From: Gemmatimonadota bacterium
Lineage (GTDB): Bacteria; GCA-2686955
Direction of reading: 5' to 3'
Assembly (NCBI GenBank): GCA_002686955.1
Contig: NYZA01000239.1
Location: 1-37,445 of the forward strand
Length of the DNA stretch: 37,445 nucleotides
Shown here: one piece after another, positions 9,841-18,094 of the stretch
Position numbering within the stretch: position 1 is the stretch's first letter
Layout of the letters: every line of letters begins with the position of its first letter
Notes under the pieces: model-generated
Database searches by the model: none
What the model was told of the DNA's origin: nothing
Seen by the model: only the letters and a program-made list of their open reading frames with translations
Translations under genes and position numbers: made by a program

Positions 9841-10688
9841 GGCAGAGCACCCTCCCGAGCGCGGGCACCGATGGCTCCGTCACCGGGGCGCCGGCTTGCC
9901 GCAACGGGGAACCCGGCGGGCGCCGAGTTCGATCTTCCCCGAAGTTTCACATCGACGCACGGTGCTTCCCTCACAATCACTATCCTCTGCTCAAGGCCCT
10001 CTATCGCGCGCCCGCATACCGCCTGGCTCCTTATCTGCACCGCTGGGGATTCTCCGCCGACGCGATCAGTTGCATCGGCTTTCTCCTGGGGGCCGGGGCC
10101 GCCCTTGGTCTCGCGCTCGGGGAGGCATCGATCTCTCTGGTCGCGGTGTGTCTTCTGCACCTATCCATGCTGCTCGACTATGCGGACGGTGAAGTTGCGC
10201 GCCTCGCGGGGGAAGGGACGGTACACGGCGCGTGGCTCGAGATCGGGCTCGATCGACTGCAGTTCAATTTGATTGTGGTCGGACTGGCGATCGGGGCGAT
10301 TCGCACGGGCACGGCTCCCGACCAGGTCTGGCTGGCTGCTTTCGCCGCTCTCTCCGCCTTCATCTTTGGTCGCTACCTCACCCAATGGCGCCGAGAGCTG
10401 ATCAAAGACCCTCTGCGCGATCTCCGGCAAGGGATCGATGAGGCGCGACCACGCTGGTGGCGCACTTCAATCGTTGTTCTATGGCGCGAGCTCAATCTCT
10501 ACTACGAAGTTTGGTTGTGGGGCGTCTCGATTATTGTACTCGTCTGGGGTCCAGCGTGGGCGCTGTGGGCCACTGCAATCTATGGTTGGCCTCGTAGCCT
10601 CGCGCAGTGGTTTGTTGGTCTGAAGCGCGCGCTGGACATCGATCGGGCGCGCATTCATGGTCAGCTCAGCCGGAATACAAGGGAATGA
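9837..10688 (+). CDS. CDP-alcohol phosphatidyltransferase family protein
   Basis: Signature DYADGEVARLAGEGTVHGAWLEIGLD; multi-TM. ATG at 9837 overlaps the upstream TGA (ATGA); the ORF track uses 9759. Confidence 0.88.
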   Translation: MRQSTLPSAGTDGSVTGAPACRNGEPGGRRVRSSPKFHIDARCFPHNHYPLLKALYRAPAYRLAPYLHRWGFSADAISCIGFLLGAGAALGLALGEASISLVAVCLLHLSMLLDYADGEVARLAGEGTVHGAWLEIGLDRLQFNLIVVGLAIGAIRTGTAPDQVWLAAFAALSAFIFGRYLTQWRRELIKDPLRDLRQGIDEARPRWWRTSIVVLWRELNLYYEVWLWGVSIIVLVWGPAWALWATAIYGWPRSLAQWFVGLKRALDIDRARIHGQLSRNTRE

Positions 10689-12004
10689 TGATGAGATCCA
10701 AGCTCGAGCGACATTGTCGCCACCTGGTTATCGTGGGTCGGTCCGTTGCTGTCGAGAACGTCGACGGAAGCCTTCGGATCAAGGCAGAATGTCACGACTA
10801 TATTCGCGATATCTCCATCCCCTTCGAAAAGACGACGGTCATTCAGCCCGTATTGGGCTCGGGGGACCCGAGTCTGCGGGACCAACTCTCCGGCTACCGT
10901 CACCCTCTTCCACCCCGCGTCGATTTCGTCCCCATCCCCGATGACTTCACCAAACAAGATGGCTTCTTGCGCTCCGTACAGCGAGTCGCCCGCCAGCTGA
11001 ACACGATTCGCACGCATTTGCGTGTTGCCGACGCGGCGTTGATCAACACTCCCTCCTATCGAGGCTTTGGCGCGCTGGTCTGGGCCCGAATCCATGGTGT
11101 CCCCTTTGTCGCGCACTGCGCCGCGCGTCTTCATCGTCGCAGCTACGATCCGCTGGAACAGAAGGGGGTGCGCGCTCTGGCGACGTGGATCAAGGAGTTG
11201 GGGCAGAAGGTCTTTGAGCTGAGCGCACTCGCTTTCGCTCCAGCGCGAACCGTGGATGGTCCCGATCTACTGGCGACCTTCGGTCACCTGCCTGGGATCA
11301 CGAAACACTCTCCCCCCATCGTCAGTTTCGACTCCGAGAGAGTGCGGCAGCTACGTGCGAAGCGCGAGGAGCCGCCGCGGTCCTCCCCAACCATTCTGCA
11401 CGTCGGAGCCCTGGTGCCCCGCAAAAACATCGATACCATCATTGCCGCGGTGGCGGAGCTCAGAGCATCGCATGCCGGCGCTCGTCTCGTCCTGGTCGGG
11501 ACCTCCGCCTCCTCCCACAAAGAGGAGCTCGAGGAGTTGGCGAGGGGTCTCTTGCCTGCGCCCGGCGCATGCGAGTTCACCGGATACGTCGGCGATCCCG
11601 ACGAGAAGCACCAGCGTTTCGCCGGGGCCGATCTGCTGGTCTGCGCCAGCTACGCCGAAGGTTTTCCCCGCGTGATCTACGAAGCGTTGGCGGCGGACAT
11701 TCCGGTCGTGGCAACCGATCTGCCGGGCTACCGAGAAAACATGCCCGATGGTGCCATGGAGCTTCTGGAAGCTGGCAAGGATCCGGTGGCCTTGGCGGCG
11801 AGCATGCGTCGTGCGCTGACGCCCCCCCGGGTCAAGGAGATGCAGCTCCGGGGAGGAGCGCGGGCACGGGCGATGATGTCCCAGAGCTCTCCAGCATTGG
11901 CACTCGCGCTGCTCGCGGCCCAAGGAGTACCGGTCGATGTGGGGCCGGCCCCATGCACAGCTGCCGGCACGTCCAACTCCGGGCGCGCCGGATGCCGGGC
12001 GTGA
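10685..12004 (+). CDS. Glycosyltransferase family 4 (GT-B)
   Basis: GALVPRKNIDTIIAAV, EFTGYV, ADLLVCASYAEGFPRVIYEALAADIPVVATDLPG. ATG at 10685 overlaps the upstream stop. Confidence 0.92.
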   Translation: MMMRSKLERHCRHLVIVGRSVAVENVDGSLRIKAECHDYIRDISIPFEKTTVIQPVLGSGDPSLRDQLSGYRHPLPPRVDFVPIPDDFTKQDGFLRSVQRVARQLNTIRTHLRVADAALINTPSYRGFGALVWARIHGVPFVAHCAARLHRRSYDPLEQKGVRALATWIKELGQKVFELSALAFAPARTVDGPDLLATFGHLPGITKHSPPIVSFDSERVRQLRAKREEPPRSSPTILHVGALVPRKNIDTIIAAVAELRASHAGARLVLVGTSASSHKEELEELARGLLPAPGACEFTGYVGDPDEKHQRFAGADLLVCASYAEGFPRVIYEALAADIPVVATDLPGYRENMPDGAMELLEAGKDPVALAASMRRALTPPRVKEMQLRGGARARAMMSQSSPALALALLAAQGVPVDVGPAPCTAAGTSNSGRAGCRA

Positions 12005-12049
12005 ACGTGCGCGGAACCCCTCTCCCTTGAGCCGGTGCGACCCCACGCG

Positions 12050-13498
12050 ATGACCCACACGCTACGAGACCAGCGAGGAACTTCGCTGCTCTTGCTAGCA
12101 TCGGCGCTGCTCGGGTTTGGATTGTCGTCACCCATGGGCGGTCTTGTCGCTCTCGGCGTACTGTTCGTTTCGACCTACGCAGTCGCCCTTCTGTGCCCCG
12201 CCTGGTATCCGCTAGCACTGTGGTTCGCGGCAGCTCCCATTCTGCGCTTTTTCATCAAAGTGAACCTACCGGCCGGAGTGCCTGACCTCAACGCCGAGCG
12301 CATACTGCTGCTCTTCGCCATCGTCGCCATTGCTCCTCGCCTCTTCGAGTGCGGCGTCCGCCTCCGCTCGAATGCCACCTTCCTGCTGCCGACAGCCGGC
12401 TTGGCGCTCTACGTCCTACTACGAACACTATCGATCCGGGACTCTCCGGCGGGGATCGCTGAAGCAGGGCGGCTCGCGCTGAATGGGGTCTGGGTGCCCT
12501 TCTTCCTGTATCTCCTGACCCTTGCGACAGTGTGCCGGCGCGAGCAGATGGATGATCTCATGCGAGCGGTCATCGCCGTTCTGGCGTTGGGCGGGGCTTT
12601 GGGAATCGCGGAGGTCTTGCTCAACCTCGAGCAGAACATCATGGTTCATCTTGGCGGTGGCAACGATGAAACCTACCAGGTCTGGCATAGTGGCGGCCTG
12701 CGTCGGGCCGCCGGTCCCTTCGCCAATCCCGCCACACTTGGTGGCGTCGCCGGCCTGGCGTCCCTGTTCGCGCACCGCAGATTGCTCGAGGTGAAGACAG
12801 CCCCGGGCGCGACCGCCCTGATGACCTGGTCAGCGCTCTGTCTCTTCTTCTGCATGACCCGGGGGCCGTGGGTAGCGACGCTTGCCGGCCACCTCGTACT
12901 TCTGTCGGTCACGCGCCGCCTCTCCGTGATGGTCAAGGTATTGATGGTCGCGGTGCTCTTCGTCGGCCCCCTGCTCGTCGGAACGGCTAGGCATCTCGAG
13001 AAGGCCCAGCAACGCGTTCATGATCAGGGCACCATTTATGCTCGCCTCGCTCTGGCGGACAGAGGGCTACAGATGATCAGTGAGAGCCCGGGGCGCGGCC
13101 AGGGCATGGGCGCTTTCAACGCGCTGAACAACACCTATCACTCTGCGCTCGCCAACCCGCAACGGCTGATCAGCCACAACACCTACATCACCACGGCGGT
13201 GGATTCCGGCCTGGTTGCGTTGGCCCCTCTCTTCTTCGCGATCGGCTACTTGCTACGGCAGGGTTGGCAAAGAGCGAAACGCACGAACCGGTGGGGGCGG
13301 GGCCGGATTGCCTTTCTGATGGGAGGCATCACCCTTTTCCTGGTGCAAGGCATGTTTATCGACTTGACCCACGCAAACTACGACGGCGCGCTCTTGCTTT
13401 GTCTCATGGGCATGCTGATCATCGAATTGGGTTTGCCCCGCGACAAGCGTGCTACCAGTGCACCCAGGGTCCTGGCTCTGGAGCGCAAGGCGTGGTAG
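12050..13498 (+). CDS. O-antigen ligase/polymerase-like membrane protein
   Basis: About 10+ hydrophobic segments; RGPWVATLAGHLV and a late loop with GQGMGAFNALNNTYHSAL...SHNTYITTAVDSGLVAL typical of Wzy/WaaL. Start ambiguous (12035 or 12050). Confidence 0.85.
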   Translation: MTHTLRDQRGTSLLLLASALLGFGLSSPMGGLVALGVLFVSTYAVALLCPAWYPLALWFAAAPILRFFIKVNLPAGVPDLNAERILLLFAIVAIAPRLFECGVRLRSNATFLLPTAGLALYVLLRTLSIRDSPAGIAEAGRLALNGVWVPFFLYLLTLATVCRREQMDDLMRAVIAVLALGGALGIAEVLLNLEQNIMVHLGGGNDETYQVWHSGGLRRAAGPFANPATLGGVAGLASLFAHRRLLEVKTAPGATALMTWSALCLFFCMTRGPWVATLAGHLVLLSVTRRLSVMVKVLMVAVLFVGPLLVGTARHLEKAQQRVHDQGTIYARLALADRGLQMISESPGRGQGMGAFNALNNTYHSALANPQRLISHNTYITTAVDSGLVALAPLFFAIGYLLRQGWQRAKRTNRWGRGRIAFLMGGITLFLVQGMFIDLTHANYDGALLLCLMGMLIIELGLPRDKRATSAPRVLALERKAW

Positions 13499-14706
13499 CT
13501 CCACACCTGAGCGGACGAAGCTCCTTGCCGGAGTCTTGCCCTCGAAAACGAAGCGACGGCCCCCTGCGCTACGCGATCATCACGAATGACTTTCGGGCGG
13601 ATCGAGGGGCGGAGATCGTGGTTCAACGCCAAGCCCGAGAGCTCGAAAGACGCGGTGTCCAGGTCTATCTCGCCGGAGTTGGAGCCGACGGGCCCCTACC
13701 GCGACACTTGGGCCTGGCCGCCGAGCGAATTGCGCGCTTCGAGCGGGGGGGAGTCGGCGCCGTGATCGGCCTGGCTCGTTGGTTGCGCGGAAGCCGCTGC
13801 GAGGTGGTACACAGCCATTTGGATCGCGCGAACACCCTCGCCATTCCCGCCGCCTGGCTGGCGGGCGTGCGGACCATCCTCTCGACGCAGCACACCATCT
13901 GGCCCGTCCGTCGCCGGCGTCGTCTCTGGCTCAATCGAATCCTGGCGCGGTTCGCATCGAGAGTGGTGGTCGTCAGCGCCGCCATGGGAGAGTGGCTGGT
14001 GGCCGAGGAGGGGATTCCGGCTTCAAAGATCCTGCACGTGCCAAATCCCGTGTCGGTACAGGACGATCTACGCACACCGACCTTGGCTCGGGCGCAACTC
14101 GACTTGCCACCGCGCGTTCCGATCATCTCGAGTGTCGGGGCGTTGGTCCCGGAGAAGGACCCCTTCCTGCTGCTGCGGGCGTTTGCGCGGGTGCGCAAGG
14201 CGCTTCCTCGGGCCCTGCTCGTCGTGGCCGGCGATGGGCCTCTGCGCGCTTCGCTCGAGTCGGTTTCCCAGCGGAGGTTCCCCGCGGGCAGCGTGCGTTG
14301 GCTTGGCCATCTCGCGGATCCCTCTACCGTGTTGCGTGCCGCCGATCTCTTCGTCCTGTCGTCGAAGAGGGAAGGCTTGCCTCTGGTTCTTCTGGAGAGC
14401 GCGGTGCAAGGGGCGCCACGAATCGCCACCGCCGTGGGCGGAGTGCGTGACACCATTCGCGATGGCGAGACCGGCTTGCTGGTTGCGCCAGGAGATTGCG
14501 AAGCACTGGCGGGCGCCATGCTCGAGCTTCTGCGCAACCCGGACCGTGCCCGGGAGATTGCGCTGGCCGCTCGGGATGAAGTCTCGCGCAAGCACGACGT
14601 GCGCCACAGTGTCGACACAATCCTGCGCCTGCTGCGCGACGATGCGGGAGCTGCGATCGAGCATCGGTGGAAAGCGCGGCGCACGATCGAAGCGCTCCTC
14701 CGATAG
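13492..14706 (+). CDS. Glycosyltransferase family 4
   Basis: GALVPEKDPFLLLRAF, DLFVLSSKREGLPLVLLESAVQGAPRIATAVGGVRDTIRDGETGLLV. GTG at 13492 overlaps the upstream stop; the ORF track start 13264 lies inside the previous gene. Confidence 0.9.
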   Translation: MVAPHLSGRSSLPESCPRKRSDGPLRYAIITNDFRADRGAEIVVQRQARELERRGVQVYLAGVGADGPLPRHLGLAAERIARFERGGVGAVIGLARWLRGSRCEVVHSHLDRANTLAIPAAWLAGVRTILSTQHTIWPVRRRRRLWLNRILARFASRVVVVSAAMGEWLVAEEGIPASKILHVPNPVSVQDDLRTPTLARAQLDLPPRVPIISSVGALVPEKDPFLLLRAFARVRKALPRALLVVAGDGPLRASLESVSQRRFPAGSVRWLGHLADPSTVLRAADLFVLSSKREGLPLVLLESAVQGAPRIATAVGGVRDTIRDGETGLLVAPGDCEALAGAMLELLRNPDRAREIALAARDEVSRKHDVRHSVDTILRLLRDDAGAAIEHRWKARRTIEALLR

Positions 14707-14738
14707 CCGGCCGGAAACCGCCCCCGTACAGCGGGAGC
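14681..14738 (+). repeat. 58-nt imperfect direct repeat, copy B
   Basis: Ungapped 50/58 match to 6364-6421; contains the stop codon of the second GT4 gene. Confidence 0.85.
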
Positions 14739-14779
14739 CTCGCTTGCATCCGCACCGTAACGGCTGGCAGAATCGCGCG

Positions 14780-16423
14780 ATGTCGCCGCCCCGCTCCGTC
14801 CTGATCGGAATCCTGGTTATTCCCTGGCTCGCCACCGCGCTGGTCGCGACCGGCTGGATCGGGCTCCCCGAAGACCATGTCTTCTCCGGTTTCTGCCAGG
14901 GTGACGAGCTCGTCTACACCGCCAAGTCGCTCGAAATCATCGAGGGCGGGAACCGCTTTACCTACGGAAACCCCTTCTCGGAAGACCCCGATACGCCTGC
15001 CGTTTACGTCAGCCTGATTTTCACCGCGATCGGCTGGATCTGGCGGTGGACCGGGATCGAACCGGTCTGGATTCTGTGGGGGGGGCGGATCGTCGGAGGC
15101 TCGATTGCGCTGGCATTGGCGTGGCGACTGATTCGGCTCTGTGTCGGCGAGAACCCGAGCGCCGCCCGCTGGTGTTTCTATTGGGTGGCGCTGGGGAGCG
15201 GACTCGGGTGGATCTTCACATCGACACATGGCGCGATGCTGGAGCTACACCGTTCCTTCGATCCGATCTTCGCGGGAGGGGGCGGCGAGGGCCTGCAGCT
15301 CTTCGGATGGCTGGCGGACCGGGTCAGACCGACCGTCCCGAAGCACTACTCTCCAGGGATCTTCACGACGATCGTGCACTCCTACGCGGCGATATACCAG
15401 GCGTTCTTCATCGCCACCTGCCTCGCCCTCGCCGAGCGACGACGGACCGCCGCGGTAATCCTCTTCACCCTCACCTATTGGGCACACCCGTGGGCCGGAT
15501 CGATGCTGCTCTGCCTGGGGGGCACCTTCTTGGCGATCGAGCTGGCCCTCGAACGCGACAGGGCCGATCTCGTGGCTGGAGTGCTCTTCGCCCTGATCGG
15601 GTCTGTCTGGCTCTACTACTACACAGCCTTCCTCAACTCGATCCCGGAGGCGCGGCTGCACGCGGAACAGGTACGGAATCCCCCGTACGCATGGCGAACA
15701 CCGACCACCTACTTGCCCCAGTACATCGGAGTGTGGGGGACCGCGATCCTCGCGCCAATCGTGCTCCTCCCGATGCGGGGTACTTGGAGGCGCGTCTTGC
15801 GATCCCGCGCGGAGCGGCTAGTGGTCATCTGGGTCCTGATCTGCTTCATCATTCTGAACAACTTCCGCTTCCTCGACTCACCATTGCAGCCCGATCAACT
15901 CGGTGGGCGGTGGCTCTGGCTGCCTCTGGTGATTCTGGCGACGATGTCACTGATCCGGTTTCGGCCGACGCCGAGCCGGCGAGCTCTCGCTCTGATGGTG
16001 TTGGTTTCCCTTCCGGAAAGTGCGCGACTCTCATACGACTACTTCGTTCGCGGCGTCAGACACAGTCGCGTCCTGGTTCGGCCCACGAGCATGACCGCGG
16101 TCGTGCAAGCGGTCTCGGAGCTACCGGGGCGCCGATTCGTCTTCGCGGACGATCCCGACATAGCCAACGTCATCGTTGCCCACACACCTCATCGCGCCTA
16201 CTACAGCCACTGGAACGAGACCCCTCACCTGATCGAGCGGCAAGAGCTCCTGGCTCACTTCGCGAAGGCGCCATCGGTCTCGATCCCCGACAGCCTGGGT
16301 GCGGAACTCTGGGTCTTGAGCACCGAGTCGGCATCGCGCGTGAGCCCTAACATCGCGGAGCTCGGAACGGTCCTGCATCGATCGAACGACTACATCGTGC
16401 TCGAACGTCGTCCTGGACCCTGA
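14780..16423 (+). CDS. Multi-TM membrane protein, putative GT39/GT-C-like glycosyltransferase
   Basis: MSPPRSVLIGILVIPWLATAL... with many TM segments. The 14132 ORF start lies inside the preceding GT gene, so start 14780 is chosen. Confidence 0.65.
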   Translation: MSPPRSVLIGILVIPWLATALVATGWIGLPEDHVFSGFCQGDELVYTAKSLEIIEGGNRFTYGNPFSEDPDTPAVYVSLIFTAIGWIWRWTGIEPVWILWGGRIVGGSIALALAWRLIRLCVGENPSAARWCFYWVALGSGLGWIFTSTHGAMLELHRSFDPIFAGGGGEGLQLFGWLADRVRPTVPKHYSPGIFTTIVHSYAAIYQAFFIATCLALAERRRTAAVILFTLTYWAHPWAGSMLLCLGGTFLAIELALERDRADLVAGVLFALIGSVWLYYYTAFLNSIPEARLHAEQVRNPPYAWRTPTTYLPQYIGVWGTAILAPIVLLPMRGTWRRVLRSRAERLVVIWVLICFIILNNFRFLDSPLQPDQLGGRWLWLPLVILATMSLIRFRPTPSRRALALMVLVSLPESARLSYDYFVRGVRHSRVLVRPTSMTAVVQAVSELPGRRFVFADDPDIANVIVAHTPHRAYYSHWNETPHLIERQELLAHFAKAPSVSIPDSLGAELWVLSTESASRVSPNIAELGTVLHRSNDYIVLERRPGP

Positions 16424-16551
16424 TCAAGTACCCTCTTTTCGGGCCAGCGCGAAGCAAGACGATCCCACGGGCAGATCGATGCCGCGCCCTGGTCATGCGG
16501 GTCGGCGGATTCGCCGTGGCTGCGAAACGAGCGCCCGCGCGCCGGATCGAG

Positions 16552-17097
16552 TCAACGCCGAGAAGCCGCCCGAATCTCGTCGACGACCCAGGTACCCGCT
16601 TCACGCCTGAGCGAGATCACCAGGCGGGAACGGTGCACGCCTCCAGTTCGCTCATCCACATAGCGCCAGTCGAAAACGGCATGCGGGGCGTCTCCGCTCG
16701 CCCGATAGCGGTTGAGATCAAACTTCCGGGTCTGTGTACGGTCGAAGAGGCGTTTGAAGAAGAAGTAGCCCTGCGCCGGCCCGTACTCGCCCGCGCGGGC
16801 CGCGCCCCCCACATCGATCGCCACACGTCTGTCACCGAAGGCCCTGAGCAGCAACGAGAGATCCTCGGTCCGCCACGCCGTGGCGATCTGCTCCAGCAAT
16901 GCGCGCGGACTGAGCTCGCGGGTCGAGCTCTCCGCCGCGTCGGATCGACCGCGCGTGGGCGCGGCTGGCGTAACCGTACGGGCGGATCCGGGCGCCTGCG
17001 CGCTCGCAGCCAAGGCGCCCGTCAAAATGAGCAGCGATGAAAGTAGGGCCAGTCTCACGGTCGCTCCAAAGGGAAGGATCACCTTCCTCCCCCTCAA
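16552..17097 (-). CDS. DUF4783-like exported protein
   Basis: Signal peptide plus NTF2-like region (FFFKRLFDRTQTRKFDLNRYR...AVFDWRYVDERTG); located after secDF. Confidence 0.55.
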   Translation of the reverse strand: MRGRKVILPFGATVRLALLSSLLILTGALAASAQAPGSARTVTPAAPTRGRSDAAESSTRELSPRALLEQIATAWRTEDLSLLLRAFGDRRVAIDVGGAARAGEYGPAQGYFFFKRLFDRTQTRKFDLNRYRASGDAPHAVFDWRYVDERTGGVHRSRLVISLRREAGTWVVDEIRAASRR

Positions 17098-17143
17098 AGA
17101 TAAGCCACGGACGCCGCCAACTCAAAGCGGAACGACGTCGCGG

Positions 17144-18082
17144 TCACGCATTGGCCTTCACCCGCGGTGCCTTGACCGGTGCAACCGCGCGGGGCTTGCG
17201 CTCGTTCCATTCGAAGAGAACCGGAGAGGCGACGAAGATCGAGGAGTAGGTTCCGACCAACACGCCCATGAGCAGCGCGAGCGCGAAATCCTGGATCACC
17301 GAACCACCGAGGATCATCAGGGTCGTTACCGGGATCAAGGTGGTCACCGAGGTGATCACGGTTCTGCTGAGCGTTCGGTTGATGCTCGCGTTCAGAACCT
17401 CACCGTAAGGCCTGCGCCGCATGAGCTTGGTGTCTTCTCTGATCCGGTCGAACACGACGATCGTGTCGTTGAGGGAGTAGCCCACGATCGTGAGCAGGGC
17501 CGCGACGATCGGCAGACTCATCTCTCGGTTCAACAGCATCAGGAGGCCGACGACGACGAGCACGTCGTGGGTGAGTGTCACGATCGCCGCGATTCCGAAG
17601 CGAAACTCAAAACGGAGCGTGATGTAGGCCACGATGGCGAGCAGAGCCAGAACGATCGCCTTGATCGCCTGCCCCTTGAGCTCGGCCCCCACCTTCGGTC
17701 CGACCTTGTCGGCCGAGAGCACGGAGACGGTGGGATCGATCTGGGTCTTGAGGGAGCCGAGGATCTCATCGCTGCGGTCGTCGCCCCCTTCCACGCCCTC
17801 GACCGGCACGCGCACCAGAATCTCGGCACCGTCCCCGACCGTCTGGACTTCGGCGCCTGCGATATCGAGCGAAGAGATCGCCCCGCGCACCGATCCGATG
17901 GTCGGAGGTGATTCGAATCTCAGCCGAAGGGCCAGCCCTCCCGCGAAATCGATCCCGTACTTCAATCCTCCGTTCGAGACGATCGAGGCCATCCCGATCA
18001 GAATGACCAGCGCGGACAGGCCGTACGCAATACGTCGTTTCGCGATGAAGTCGATCGCGGTGTTCTTGAATATCTGCAGCAT
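17144..18082 (-). CDS. secF: Protein translocase subunit SecF
   Basis: IDFAGGLALRLRF, GYSLNDTIVVFDRIRED, NRTLSRTVITSVTTL. Confidence 0.97.
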   Translation of the reverse strand: MLQIFKNTAIDFIAKRRIAYGLSALVILIGMASIVSNGGLKYGIDFAGGLALRLRFESPPTIGSVRGAISSLDIAGAEVQTVGDGAEILVRVPVEGVEGGDDRSDEILGSLKTQIDPTVSVLSADKVGPKVGAELKGQAIKAIVLALLAIVAYITLRFEFRFGIAAIVTLTHDVLVVVGLLMLLNREMSLPIVAALLTIVGYSLNDTIVVFDRIREDTKLMRRRPYGEVLNASINRTLSRTVITSVTTLIPVTTLMILGGSVIQDFALALLMGVLVGTYSSIFVASPVLFEWNERKPRAVAPVKAPRVKANA

Positions 18083-18094
18083 GGATTGCTCTCT

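Noticed and set aside
14132-14779. N-terminal part of the 763-aa ORF (14132..16423)
   Set aside because: Out-of-frame reading through the GT4 gene and repeat B; real start most likely 14780.
15046-16350. 434-aa plus-strand ORF inside the membrane protein gene
   Set aside because: Arg-rich alternate frame; the overlapping frame has consistent TM segments.
16880-17911. 343-aa plus-strand ORF opposite secF
   Set aside because: secF is unambiguous on minus; this ORF is charged low-complexity antisense.
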